In this document: one piece after another, positions 52,330 through 62,403 of the stretch | How positions within the stretch are numbered: position 1 is the first letter of the stretch | Layout of the letters: every line of letters begins with the position of its first letter | Translations under genes and position numbers: made by a program | IMG/VR virus record: IMGVR_UViG_3300022689_000116 | Coordinates: 16,710 to 80,709 of that record | Reading direction: 5' to 3' (one strand) | Length of the DNA: 64,000 bases | Source: a virus | The notes under the pieces: model-generated | What the model was told of the DNA's origin: nothing | The model's database searches: none | What the model saw: the letters and a program-made list of their open reading frames with translations, nothing else

Positions 52330-54633
52330 ATGGCTTCTAAATATAGCTTACCTAATCATTTTGAAAGTGATGCTCAAAAGAATAAACCTGATTGGTATAT
52401 TAACGCTTTTGAATATTATTTTGATATAGCTTTATCATCTACTGATTTAAGTTATCTTGAAACTATTAAAAATGCTTTTCATGGAGAACTTAGAAGAGAA
52501 GATTATAATTATGTTCTTAATCCTTTCAATTTTAAAGAAGATCGTTTTAAGAATCTTCCCGGTCGTATTAGAAATTTTGATATAATTAGTCCTGTATGGC
52601 GTAGGTTCATGGGGGAATATACTCAATCACCTAATCAATTTCAAGTTGTCGCAGTTAATCCTGAAAATGAGAATCAGATGTTAGCTGAATTAAATAATAT
52701 GGTTAATACTCAGTTAAGACAAATGGCAGTTAATGCTCTTAATAAAGATGATATTAAAACTGGCATTGATAGTCAAGAGGTTCCAAATCTTAAAGAGAGA
52801 GTTGAAAATTTTAAATCTACTTGGAGAGATAAACGTGCCGCTGTTGATCAAGAAATTTTAGATATCATTAAGTATATGACAAATGATGAAATATTTCGTT
52901 ATAGAACTATTTCTGATTGGATTGTTTATGGTAGATGTTTTAGTTATCGTACAATCCTCAATAATGATATACTTAAAGAGTATGTTCCTGCAGAAGAATA
53001 TTATCCTATAGATAATGGTGAAGAATTTGTTGAAGATCATGATGCTGGAATTCGTGTTAGAAAGATGACTCTTTTTCAAATACTTGAACGTCTTGGTGAT
53101 CGTATGGGTGAAAAAGAAAAGAAAAGACTTAAAGAACTTATTAGTTTATTTAATGATGGTAATACTGCTGTAGATTCTAAAATGCTTTCTTCATTAAATA
53201 ATATTGAATCTTTGTTTAATACTGATTTATTTAGTGAAGGTAAAAGGTATGCTTTTTGTGATACTCAAGGTTTTGCTAATGTTTATCATTTAGTATATAA
53301 AACTTATAAAAAAGTTGGTATTCTTACTTATATAGATGAACTTGGTGTTGAACGTGAGATGGAAGTTTCTCCAGATTATAAACTTAATTATGAACTTGGT
53401 GATATAGAAATGACTAAAGAACATATCCCTGTAGTAAAGGATATGTATCGTATCGGAGATGATGTTTTTGAACTTTATCTTAAACCTGAAGAACTAATTG
53501 TTCAACGTGAAGATTTAAACAATAGACATGAATGTAAATTACCTTATAATGGTAAGATTGGTCTATTTCCTGGATTTCCTAATCATAGCCTTGTTGATGC
53601 TTTACTTCCTTATCAAGTGTTTATAAATATTTTACATTTAGTTAGAGAAAGGGCTATTGCAAAGAATCATGGTAAAATTGCTGTAATCCCTAAAGGTTTA
53701 CTTGGTGCTGATGATATTTCTCAAGAAGAACAAATATATTATATGTTAGCTGATAATAAATTATATGCAGATGATACCGCTGGTAATTTTAGTTTAGCTA
53801 TTCAAGCTGTTAAATCTATTGATCTTTCAGATTATGAATTTATACGATCTTTGAATGATCTTATTAAGGAAACTAAGGAAGCTGCTTATGAAGATGTAGA
53901 TATGAATCGTCAACGTCTTGGACAAACTCAAGCTAGTGATGGTAAATATACTACTCAACAAGCTCTTTTAAGAAGTGCTATGGGTTCTGCTATTATAACT
54001 GAAATGTATAATAAATTTTTAGAAACAGATTATAATTCAGACATTGATCATAGTAAGGTTGCTTTTATTGAAGGAAAGAAAGGTGAATATATTACTTCTG
54101 ACAAACACGTAGCTATGTTTGAAATTGATGGTATATATCATTCTGAAACTAATTATGGTATCTTTGCTAAACATGATCAACTTGAAAAAGAAAAGTTAGA
54201 ACAACTTAAATCTTTTGCTTTTAGTGCTGGACAGAATGGTCAATTAACTCTTGCTGCTGAAGCTGTAGAAGCTAATAATTCTTCTAAGGTTAGAGATATT
54301 ATAAAACGTTTTGAAGATATTATGAAAACTCGTGAAGAAAATATGCAGAAAGCAGAACAAGAAAATAATCTTGCAATAGCTAAAGAAGAAAATGATACGG
54401 AACAAGCTAAATTAAAAAATGCTATGCAGATATCTACTATGAAAGAACAAACCGCAATGGACATTGCTCAACTTGAAGCTCTTGTTGAGGAATTAAAGAT
54501 TGCTTCTAAAGATAAAGCTGTGGCTATTCAAGCTGAAATTGAAAGACGTAGAATAGCTATGGATGATCGTAACAACAGAATGAAGTCTGTTATGAATAGT
54601 AATGTAAATAGTGTAAGTACTCCTACTATATAA
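52330..54633 (+). CDS. Portal protein
   Basis: The 767-residue protein directly follows terL. It has the mixed alpha/beta core expected of a portal, with PVWRRFMGEYTQS near residues 92-104, a long helical stem (ERAIAKNHGKIAVIPKG) and a Gln/Glu/Lys-rich coiled C-terminal helix (about 680-755). Size and position match crAss-like portals. It forms the dodecameric ring through which DNA enters and leaves the capsid. Confidence 0.85.
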   Translation: MASKYSLPNHFESDAQKNKPDWYINAFEYYFDIALSSTDLSYLETIKNAFHGELRREDYNYVLNPFNFKEDRFKNLPGRIRNFDIISPVWRRFMGEYTQSPNQFQVVAVNPENENQMLAELNNMVNTQLRQMAVNALNKDDIKTGIDSQEVPNLKERVENFKSTWRDKRAAVDQEILDIIKYMTNDEIFRYRTISDWIVYGRCFSYRTILNNDILKEYVPAEEYYPIDNGEEFVEDHDAGIRVRKMTLFQILERLGDRMGEKEKKRLKELISLFNDGNTAVDSKMLSSLNNIESLFNTDLFSEGKRYAFCDTQGFANVYHLVYKTYKKVGILTYIDELGVEREMEVSPDYKLNYELGDIEMTKEHIPVVKDMYRIGDDVFELYLKPEELIVQREDLNNRHECKLPYNGKIGLFPGFPNHSLVDALLPYQVFINILHLVRERAIAKNHGKIAVIPKGLLGADDISQEEQIYYMLADNKLYADDTAGNFSLAIQAVKSIDLSDYEFIRSLNDLIKETKEAAYEDVDMNRQRLGQTQASDGKYTTQQALLRSAMGSAIITEMYNKFLETDYNSDIDHSKVAFIEGKKGEYITSDKHVAMFEIDGIYHSETNYGIFAKHDQLEKEKLEQLKSFAFSAGQNGQLTLAAEAVEANNSSKVRDIIKRFEDIMKTREENMQKAEQENNLAIAKEENDTEQAKLKNAMQISTMKEQTAMDIAQLEALVEELKIASKDKAVAIQAEIERRRIAMDDRNNRMKSVMNSNVNSVSTPTI

Positions 54634-54726
54634 AACTTTATATTTATTCATACCTTTATATATGCTATAAATATTTAGAAATAATTATCTAATTTTTGTA
54701 TAATAAATTTTAAAAACTTTAAAGAA

Positions 54727-56079
54727 ATGGTAACCGAAGGAAAAACTAATGCTGATATCTTAGATAATCAAGCTGTAATAGATAATCCTACCGAAGTTGT
54801 AAATGCAGGTGGTGATGAAACACAATTAATACCTTTATTAGAAGGTGTTGAAAATGAAACTTTATCTGAATTAGATGAAGACTCTTTAAAGAGTATTCTC
54901 TCAACTAAAAATGGAGCTTCTTTTGATAAGTCTGGAAATGTTATTGATACTGATGGAAATATTGTAGCTAGTTTTGAAGATTACAAGACTGAGTTAAACG
55001 ATGGTTCCGATGGTTCCGATGGTAGTGTTAATCTTGACGATATTGAAAGTATTGATATTGATGGTACTGAATATTCCATTAATGAAAATGGTGAGGCTGT
55101 AGATGATACTGGTAAGGTTATAAAAACTAGAGATGAAGTTGTAGCTTTACTTGAAGAATTGAACAATGAAGGTGAAGGTGGAGAAACTCCATTAATTGAA
55201 GATATTGCAAAGCTTTCTGGATTTAGTCCTGTTGATGAAGATGGTAAACCCCTAGTATTTGAAGATACTCCTGATGGTATGGCTAAGAGGGAAGTTGCTA
55301 TTGTTAATCAATTTGGTGCAGAACTTGCTCGACAAGAACTTGATACTTTTTTTGAAAATAATCCTGACATTGTTGAGATGTATAATTATAAAAAAATTAA
55401 AGGTTCTTTAGATGGCTTTAAAGATCGTGTTGATTATAATAAGATTACCGTTGAAGCAGATGATGATAATCAGCAAACACAACTTATAGTTAATGCTGAA
55501 ATTCTAAAAGGTAATTCTAAAGAACGTGCAGAGCAAATTGCAAAGTATCTTATTGAAGATGGTAAAGGAAAAGATGAAGCCATTCTTGCTTTAAAGTATT
55601 TAAAAGAAACTCAAGCCAGTAGAGATAGAGATGCTATTGCTGCTAAAGAAGCTAAAGAAAATGAAGAAAGAGCGGCTATTGCTGCAAAACATGAAGAAAT
55701 TGCAAAAACTGTAAAATCTGGAAAACTAAATGGTATAGTTATTCCTGAATATATTAAGTACAAACGTTCTGATGGTTCTATTATGAATGTTACTCGTGAT
55801 TTTATTTACCAATATATGACTAAACCTGTTAAAGATGGTAAGTCACTTTATGATATTGATAAAGAAAAATCAAATACTGAAAGTGAAGTTTTAGATGCTT
55901 ATTTAAAAATCACTGGAAATGATTATTCCTCTATTATTAAAGGAATGGAACGACAATCTAAAGTTGATAAACTTAAAGATATTAAAAATCGTTCAAAACT
56001 TAGCAATAGAATTGTTGTTAAGAAACGTACAACTTCTGGTACACAAGGTGGTGCTAGTAATGAAGAAATTGTTGGTTAA
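54727..56079 (+). CDS. Acidic scaffold-like/head protein, 450 aa
   Basis: Lies between portal and capsid genes, the usual scaffold place. The first half is strongly acidic, with GSDGSDGSV near residue 95 and many Asp/Glu; the second half (about 290-350) is a Glu/Ala/Lys coiled coil (AAKEAKENEERAAIAAKHEE) and ends in a basic stretch. This is the composition of scaffold proteins. No protease motif was recognised. I cannot exclude an internal cargo protein. Confidence 0.6.
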   Translation: MVTEGKTNADILDNQAVIDNPTEVVNAGGDETQLIPLLEGVENETLSELDEDSLKSILSTKNGASFDKSGNVIDTDGNIVASFEDYKTELNDGSDGSDGSVNLDDIESIDIDGTEYSINENGEAVDDTGKVIKTRDEVVALLEELNNEGEGGETPLIEDIAKLSGFSPVDEDGKPLVFEDTPDGMAKREVAIVNQFGAELARQELDTFFENNPDIVEMYNYKKIKGSLDGFKDRVDYNKITVEADDDNQQTQLIVNAEILKGNSKERAEQIAKYLIEDGKGKDEAILALKYLKETQASRDRDAIAAKEAKENEERAAIAAKHEEIAKTVKSGKLNGIVIPEYIKYKRSDGSIMNVTRDFIYQYMTKPVKDGKSLYDIDKEKSNTESEVLDAYLKITGNDYSSIIKGMERQSKVDKLKDIKNRSKLSNRIVVKKRTTSGTQGGASNEEIVG

Positions 56080-56106
56080 TTTTAAACTTTTAAAAATATA
56101 TTAAAA

Positions 56107-57579
56107 ATGATACGTACTGTTAATGAAGGCAAATTTGATGCACAAGCTTATACTAATGAAAATTCATTATATAAACTCATGCTTACTAAACCTGATATGG
56201 TTAGTAAAAAATTGACTTACCATTTGGGTAATGATTCCTCTAAATTTCCGCTTACTTTTATGACACAAGCTCAGGGTAAAACAGCTATGCACGAAACTAA
56301 TGATGTTGAATATACTTTACCTGTTATGGGTAGGTTAGTATTTACTGAATCTGTTAGTTATAATCAATATACTGCCGGAACTGAAAAACCTGGTCTTGGT
56401 CATGCTCCTTTTGAAATTTATTTTAAAACTAATCGTATTCCTGTAACTTATGGTGTTACTTTTAGAGATGGTAGTAGAGCTAGGATTATGACAAAAGGTG
56501 AATTTGTTGAAGGTCGTGGATATAAGTATCTTGCTCAAATGAAGACTACAGACCCTACTGCTTATTGTGCCCTTACTAACCTTGCTGCTGGAACGGTTGT
56601 TGCTATGACTGCTCCTACTACTTCTGAATCTCTTTCTAGAGGTAATAAGAGTGTTGTTCAAGGACCTGGTAAATTAGCTAATCAGATTAGTTTTAACAGA
56701 TATACTAAAGCTATTGCTGGTAACCTTGCTAATAAAGTTACTGAAATTGAATTTGAAACTAAAAGTGGTGGTACTACTACTCGTTGGATAAACGAAGAAA
56801 TGCGTCAGTTCGAGATTACCATGCGACAACTTAATGAAGAACATCATTGGGAAAGTGAATATAACAGACGTGCTGATGGTTCGCTTGTTATGAGAGATTA
56901 TGATTCTGATGAACTCGTTCCTGAAGGTGCCGGTGTTATTCAACAAGTAAAAGAGTCTAATTATGATACTTATGGGTATAACCTTACTTACGGTAAGATT
57001 AAAAATACTATCGGTGATGTAACTGATGGTGACCCTGATACTGGTAACATGGAGATTGTTCTTTATGGTGGTCGTGGTTTCTTGGATGATTTTGATATTG
57101 CTATGAAACAAGATGCTTCCGACAATGGTTGGGCATTAGCCGTTGGTGATCAAATCGTTGATTCTAAGAATGGTGGTTTAGCTTATGGTAAGTATTTTAC
57201 TCAGTATAGAGATATTACTGGAAATACTATTACTGCTAAACTTGTGAATTTATTTGATCATGGTTCTATTGCAGAAGCTCAACGTGCAAATGGTGATCTT
57301 CATCCTAGAACTGGCAGACCTATTTATTCTCATACTGGTTTGTTCCTTGATCAATCACTTTATGGTGGAGAAAGAAATGTTCTTTATGTTAATCAAAAAG
57401 GACAAAAAGAAATAACTGGTGTTTATAAAGGTATGGCTCCTATACCTGAATCATGGGCTTCTGCTGTTGGTAATTTCATTTCTACTGACGAAGATAAATC
57501 CACTTATGAAAAGAAATATTCTAGTGGTATTGGAATCCGTGTTATCAAACATTGTTTCATGTTACAAGCTTCTCTATAA
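56107..57579 (+). CDS. Major capsid protein
   Basis: The 490-residue protein (starts MIRTVNEGKFDAQAYTNEN) lies after the scaffold-like gene. It has features of the crAss-like capsid: a TLPVMGRLVFTESV segment, RFxxY-like loops, a GYNLTYGKIKNTIGDV stretch and a LPRTGRPIYSH-like end. HK97 fold is inferred from position and size. Its codon use is richer in frequent codons than neighbours, consistent with high expression. Confidence 0.85.
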   Translation: MIRTVNEGKFDAQAYTNENSLYKLMLTKPDMVSKKLTYHLGNDSSKFPLTFMTQAQGKTAMHETNDVEYTLPVMGRLVFTESVSYNQYTAGTEKPGLGHAPFEIYFKTNRIPVTYGVTFRDGSRARIMTKGEFVEGRGYKYLAQMKTTDPTAYCALTNLAAGTVVAMTAPTTSESLSRGNKSVVQGPGKLANQISFNRYTKAIAGNLANKVTEIEFETKSGGTTTRWINEEMRQFEITMRQLNEEHHWESEYNRRADGSLVMRDYDSDELVPEGAGVIQQVKESNYDTYGYNLTYGKIKNTIGDVTDGDPDTGNMEIVLYGGRGFLDDFDIAMKQDASDNGWALAVGDQIVDSKNGGLAYGKYFTQYRDITGNTITAKLVNLFDHGSIAEAQRANGDLHPRTGRPIYSHTGLFLDQSLYGGERNVLYVNQKGQKEITGVYKGMAPIPESWASAVGNFISTDEDKSTYEKKYSSGIGIRVIKHCFMLQASL

Positions 57580-57645
57580 TTAGTGAAGTTTATAATAATT
57601 AAAAAAGTAAAGTATAAAAGAATTAAACTTATAAACTAAATAATC

Positions 57646-58626
57646 ATGTCATACGAAATAAAAAAGCCGTTAAAGATTTTTCTTAAAGATAATCTTAGTG
57701 AATTTGGAGTTAAGAACTATGCTGTTCTTGGCGATGGTAGAAACAAAATTGGAAGTTCTATAAATGCTGTTAGGGTTATTACTTCTTCTGCTGAGGAACA
57801 AAAAGCACTTATGCCTTATGTTATAGGTATTAGTGCTTCCTCTCCAGATTGGAATAAAAGAATAACTGATTATTGGAATGGCATTTCAGTTTTTGTTCCT
57901 AGTAAAGGATTAGAATTAGAGGTAGGTTATGTTTATGATCTTGCTAATTCTGATTGTAAGAAGTACATTGATACTCTTAAAGGTGTTGATGGAAAACTTA
58001 AGGAATTTAAGACTGATGAAGCACTTGCTGAATATGTTGAAGCTAATATTCCTGAGAATGAAAAATGGAAATACGGCAGACCTATTAATACTGCTGATTA
58101 TATGTTGTGGAGGTATTGTCTTAACTACAGGGATGTAGCTAATGATTCTACTGTTGCTAATAAATCACCTAAGATCAGATTTTATATATTTGATGAAACT
58201 ACTGTTAAACAGCAAAAAGATAAACAATTTAAAGATCGTCTTGCTGCTGGTTCTCTATATTACAAAATTGTTGAGAATATTGATAAAGTTGTTGAATATA
58301 TTTATTACTGTGATAGGGGTCATGAAATTCAACTTATGGACAAAAATGGTAAAGTTCAAGTCCTTGAGAATATTTGGCAATCGAATCCTAATGCTCTTCT
58401 TGAAGCTAGTAAAGATACACAACGTAAAGATAAAGCTTTTATTAAAGAATGTATTGTTAAAGGAATACTTCGTAAACTGCCTCATACTAGTATAATTGTT
58501 GATTCAGAAGATAATAAAGAAATTGGTGGTAGCATCGAGGATGCAATAGCCTTTTTAAACTCTGAAACTAATAAGATGGTTAGGAATAGTATTGAGGGTA
58601 GATTAAGAGGACTTTCCGTAAAATAA
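57646..58626 (+). CDS. Structural/head-completion protein, 326 aa
   Basis: The first gene after the capsid gene. Starts MSYEIKKPLKIFLKDNL, mixed alpha/beta with a helical C-terminus. It is probably a connector or head-decoration protein by position. No motif was recognised. Confidence 0.55.
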   Translation: MSYEIKKPLKIFLKDNLSEFGVKNYAVLGDGRNKIGSSINAVRVITSSAEEQKALMPYVIGISASSPDWNKRITDYWNGISVFVPSKGLELEVGYVYDLANSDCKKYIDTLKGVDGKLKEFKTDEALAEYVEANIPENEKWKYGRPINTADYMLWRYCLNYRDVANDSTVANKSPKIRFYIFDETTVKQQKDKQFKDRLAAGSLYYKIVENIDKVVEYIYYCDRGHEIQLMDKNGKVQVLENIWQSNPNALLEASKDTQRKDKAFIKECIVKGILRKLPHTSIIVDSEDNKEIGGSIEDAIAFLNSETNKMVRNSIEGRLRGLSVK

Positions 58627-58632
58627 GAAACC

Positions 58633-59889
58633 ATGTATAATACTGCTAAAGAATTACATATTGCTTTAGATATTGGATTTCAAAATCTAAATTCTAATAG
58701 AAAGCTTCAACTCAAACCTCATGAAAAGGATTGGGTACTTAATGAAACTATGCTTGAACTTATTAGTAATAAAATCAACCCAAACAAAAGGATTTCTAAT
58801 GTTGGTTTTGAGGATACTTTTAAGAGAATTGATGAACTTGAAAGTCTAAAGGTTAATTATGATGGAGCTAACTATTTAAAAGCCATACGTAATAACCTTA
58901 CTGGTGATAAATTCATTAGTAGTATTTTACCACATGATTATTTTAGGATGATTAGTTGTAGATCACTACTTAATTATTACAATGGTGTTTCTACTAAAAA
59001 AGTTATTAAATATACCACTAATGATAGATATAAAATCTTCATTATTCATTTTCCGCACCTTACTGATTCTTTTTATGATAAGTTAAAAATTTATTTTAGT
59101 GATGGTGCAGGTTCTGAAAAAGTAGTATTTGACAGTACTGCATCTGGTGTTGCTGACTTATTTGATGAACGTCAAACATTTGATGCTACTTATGATCATA
59201 AATATTATGATTATGGAACTTTGAAAAGTGATGAAGCTAGATTTGTAATTATCAAATCTATATTGGATAGTTTTAATTCTATTGTTATTAATGGTGTTAA
59301 TGTAACTCCTGCTAAGTGGGAACATTATGCTAGATATTCTAGAAAAGATCATTTTGTTGTGATTGTTGATGAAACTAAATATGAGGAACTTTATTCTGAA
59401 TTACCTGTTGAATTAATTATTGATTCTGATACTGATGAAGCTGGTGATTATAAAGTAACTTGTACTAGAGAAACCGGATTGTTTGAATTTTTTAATGAAG
59501 ATGATATTAACGATAACTATTCTTTAACGGAGAAAGCATTGTATAATGCTACAACTTTCAACTCTGTTAAAAATAGAATTGTTAAATCTAGTGAAGTTGA
59601 TGATTTACTTGATCATTCTTTTGGTAAAACTAAATACAATTCTCCGTTATCTGTTATAAGAAATGGAGAAATAGTTACTTATTTTGATGATACATTTGAA
59701 ATTAAAGGAACACTTATAGAGTACTATAGAAAACCTAAGCTTATTGATCACATGATTAATTTTGGTTGTGAGATTGATAGTGATGATTTTAAGTTAGAAC
59801 TTGTAAGTAAAGCTATTCAAAAAATATCATCCCGTATTGATGATAATAACTATCAAAAGATAGTTAATGAAAACTTGTTATTAACATAA
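58633..59889 (+). CDS. Structural protein (connector/ring), 418 aa
   Basis: 6 bases after the previous gene. Starts MYNTAKELHIALDIGFQNLN. The N-terminal segment resembles connector proteins (ELHIALDIGFQNL), and the C-terminus has alternating strand and acidic turns. In crAss-like phages genes here encode ring and tail proteins that connect to the portal. The specific assignment is inference. Confidence 0.55.
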   Translation: MYNTAKELHIALDIGFQNLNSNRKLQLKPHEKDWVLNETMLELISNKINPNKRISNVGFEDTFKRIDELESLKVNYDGANYLKAIRNNLTGDKFISSILPHDYFRMISCRSLLNYYNGVSTKKVIKYTTNDRYKIFIIHFPHLTDSFYDKLKIYFSDGAGSEKVVFDSTASGVADLFDERQTFDATYDHKYYDYGTLKSDEARFVIIKSILDSFNSIVINGVNVTPAKWEHYARYSRKDHFVVIVDETKYEELYSELPVELIIDSDTDEAGDYKVTCTRETGLFEFFNEDDINDNYSLTEKALYNATTFNSVKNRIVKSSEVDDLLDHSFGKTKYNSPLSVIRNGEIVTYFDDTFEIKGTLIEYYRKPKLIDHMINFGCEIDSDDFKLELVSKAIQKISSRIDDNNYQKIVNENLLLT

Positions 59890-59918
59890 TTTATTAATTT
59901 TTTAAAATCTTATATAAA

Positions 59919-60869
59919 ATGTATAATCTTATTATAAATAAAAATGATGCCAATTATGGCGAAGATGCTTCTGGTGATCTTATTGCAACTATTGCCGCTG
60001 TAGATGATTTGGCTGAAGGTGCTTTTCTTGCTGCTTTTCCTAATGGGGTAATAATTGATAGAGATGGGGCAGTTCCAGATTTGGATGATGTTGCTGATCA
60101 AAAAGAAGTTGTAGTTTACACAAAAGAGAATGGTCTTTTACGTAGTGTAACTATTCCTACTGGAACAGCTAAAAGAACTGCTAAATTTAGTAATGCTGCT
60201 GTTACTAACGTTGTAACCATTACTGCTACACTTCCTACTTCTCATGATGATGTTCTTCATTCAGGTCTTATTGTAATTGATGCTGATAAAATGTATGTTG
60301 ATCCTTCTGCTAAGAAACGTTATGAAGTTCTTGTTGATGGTGATACTCTTTCTACTCATGCTGCAAGTGAAACTGCTGCAAGTCTTTTAGCAACTGAATT
60401 AGGTAAACATCCAAAGATTGCTACAGCTACTGCTGTTAAAACTACAGGTGTAATAACTATTACAATGGTTGCTGGTGCTAATCTTAATTTTGTAGGAACT
60501 GGTTATTTTGAAGGTAAAACTATTACTACTAGTGCAGCTCTTGAGTTTGCTAATACTTTGAGTGCTGCTGAAATGGTTGCTTTTGAGAAAGAAGGACAGA
60601 TTAGGGAAGGTAATACTCAAAAGGCTATGTTTGGTGGAGATGAAGATATGTTTACTAAGACTTCTATGATTGAAAGTGGGGAAACTTATACCATTTATGG
60701 TATTAAGTATGATTCTAATCTTCAATCTAGCCTTGGAGCAAATAAACCAAATGAACAATTACTACTTATTGCAAGTTGTAATGCAACACCTGCTGATGAT
60801 GAAGGTGATACTGGTACTTGGGCTGACTTGATAGATGCTATTTGCGGGGATGTATCCGAAGCTGCTTAA
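59919..60869 (+). CDS. Virion structural protein, 316 aa (beta-rich, Ala/Thr-rich)
   Basis: The protein is Ala/Thr/Gly-rich with repeated short strands (TITMVAGANLNFVGTGYFEG), like tail-tube, sheath or head-decoration proteins. Starts MYNLIINKNDANYGEDAS. Flanked by a 29-base gap and a terminator after it. The high Ala content is unlike its neighbours and suggests a highly expressed structural role. Confidence 0.6.
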   Translation: MYNLIINKNDANYGEDASGDLIATIAAVDDLAEGAFLAAFPNGVIIDRDGAVPDLDDVADQKEVVVYTKENGLLRSVTIPTGTAKRTAKFSNAAVTNVVTITATLPTSHDDVLHSGLIVIDADKMYVDPSAKKRYEVLVDGDTLSTHAASETAASLLATELGKHPKIATATAVKTTGVITITMVAGANLNFVGTGYFEGKTITTSAALEFANTLSAAEMVAFEKEGQIREGNTQKAMFGGDEDMFTKTSMIESGETYTIYGIKYDSNLQSSLGANKPNEQLLLIASCNATPADDEGDTGTWADLIDAICGDVSEAA

Positions 60870-60887
60870 TATAGTTCTCCAAATAAT

Positions 60888-60917
60888 AAACCCCTTCACA
60901 ATGGAGGGGTTTTTTTA
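60888..60917 (+). terminator. Terminator in the structural block
   Basis: AACCCCTTC pairs with GGAGGGGTT around a short loop, followed by a run of T. It follows the 316-aa gene at 60869, which may increase its relative expression. Confidence 0.85.
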
Positions 60918-60930
60918 AACCTTTCTATCA

Positions 60931-61569
60931 ATGATATTATTACAACTTATTTCCGGTGATATTAAAGAACTTTTACAAGAACTTCCTTTATTAAAGTTTA
61001 TAATAGTATTAATTGTTCTATTTGTCATTCCTTCTTTTATTTATCTTATTACAGTTATAATTAAAAATAAAAATATTAAAGAACTTACTTCTTCTATAAA
61101 AGATATGATGGTTGAGTTCAAAGATTATAATAAAGACTTATTAGAAAAACTTGATTATCTTTATAAGGGTGTTTATGATGAATCTACTATTGATCAAGTA
61201 TTTATTGTTTTTGATTCTAGTCTTATTGTTAATTTACATGTACTAATAAAACTTACTAAAAGAACTATAATTTATAATAACTTACACGATAAAGAACTCA
61301 CACTTAAAAATATAGAGGGTAGAGTTAATGGTGTATTTAATGATACTATTTTAAAACTAAATTCTTTTAAATATAAGAATAGACCTATTTCTTCATTTTT
61401 TGAAAATAATTGGACTAATACTGTAATAACTGCAATTTATAACTATGTTTATGATGATAGTTTAAAAGTTGATGATACTACCTATAACTATGATATTCTT
61501 TATATCAAATTAAATGATATATTTAAGAATATAAAATATGAATTTTATAATAACGTAAATAAAGCTTAA
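60931..61569 (+). CDS. Membrane-anchored protein, 212 aa
   Basis: The N-terminal part has a hydrophobic TM segment (about residues 15-40; LKFIIVLIVLFVIPSFIYLITVI) followed by a Lys-rich, mostly helical domain (IKDMMVEFKDYNKDLLEKL). It could be a head/tail-associated protein or an assembly factor. It is cotranscribed with the following gene (4-base gap). Confidence 0.55.
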   Translation: MILLQLISGDIKELLQELPLLKFIIVLIVLFVIPSFIYLITVIIKNKNIKELTSSIKDMMVEFKDYNKDLLEKLDYLYKGVYDESTIDQVFIVFDSSLIVNLHVLIKLTKRTIIYNNLHDKELTLKNIEGRVNGVFNDTILKLNSFKYKNRPISSFFENNWTNTVITAIYNYVYDDSLKVDDTTYNYDILYIKLNDIFKNIKYEFYNNVNKA

Positions 61570-61573
61570 AGAT

Positions 61574-62245
61574 ATGATATATTTATCATTAAATAAATTT
61601 CCAATAGGAAATAATAAGGGTTATGTTTTTACAGATGCTACACTTCAATTCGATGATGAAGGACTACTTTCTGGTTGGGGAGGTGCTGTTCTTGATTTTG
61701 ATAATTTTACATATGACGGTGATCGCATACAGTACGATGTTCTATTTGAAGGTACTTTTAAAACTCCTACAGAAACTAAAGAATTTAGTTTTAGTTTACC
61801 TGATAATTATATTTTTGGTACTACTGCAGTCCCAATAGTTTCTCAGTCTGAAATTACCTTTTGCTTAGTAATGGATAGTACTGGTGAATTAAGTATTATA
61901 AAAACTGAAGATTATGATGCTAGTAATTATGTAGAATTTCCAGATGGAATACTCGATTATACTTATAAAGTATTAAATGGAGGTTCTTATGATGATTCCG
62001 AAGCTTTTACAGAACGATTAGCTATACTTGATAAAGTTAATTCTATAATTAATAGCAAGGTTATTAATTTAGATCTTAAATTCTTTTCGGATAACTATGA
62101 TATCAATAGTCTTTTAGATTTACTTATAATGGATGGTTTAAATATTGCCATAACTAAATCTGCTGAAAATGCTTCTAATGATACGGCAACTCTTAAAATG
62201 ATTGAAGCTATTACTAATACAGCAAATGAATACTATGTTGATTAA
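61574..62245 (+). CDS. Virion-associated protein, 223 aa
   Basis: Starts MIYLSLNKFPIGNNKGYVF. Beta-rich N-terminal half and helical C-terminal half (TLKMIEAITNTANEYYVD). Likely tail or connector protein from position. No motif recognised. Confidence 0.55.
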   Translation: MIYLSLNKFPIGNNKGYVFTDATLQFDDEGLLSGWGGAVLDFDNFTYDGDRIQYDVLFEGTFKTPTETKEFSFSLPDNYIFGTTAVPIVSQSEITFCLVMDSTGELSIIKTEDYDASNYVEFPDGILDYTYKVLNGGSYDDSEAFTERLAILDKVNSIINSKVINLDLKFFSDNYDINSLLDLLIMDGLNIAITKSAENASNDTATLKMIEAITNTANEYYVD

Positions 62246-62258
62246 TGACTGTTGTAAT

Positions 62259-62281
62259 CCTTCTATTCTACAGGGAAACTG
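62259..62281 (+). repeat. Dispersed motif, copy J
   Basis: It contains TTCTATTCTACAGGGAAACTG in the gap just after the 223-aa gene (core TTCTACAGGGAA identical to copy B). Two TATATTTG boxes lie within 75 bases downstream. Confidence 0.65.
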
Positions 62282-62301
62282 AAAATGATTAAAAAAAACT
62301 T

Positions 62302-62352
62302 TTGAAATTGATCATTTAATTTACTTTATATTTGTATAAATTCGTATATTTG
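62302..62352 (+). promoter_or_regulatory. Candidate Bacteroidetes-type promoter(s)
   Basis: TTG (62302-62304) is followed after 22 bases by TATATTTG (62327-62334), matching the host -7 consensus TAnnTTTG; a second TATATTTG is at 62345-62352. It lies in the 158-base gap before the gene at 62404 and suggests host-type transcription of the tail-end genes. Confidence 0.45.
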
Positions 62353-62403
62353 ATTTCAGTATTTAATTAATAATATTGTATCTTATATTATAAATAAAAC
62401 AAC

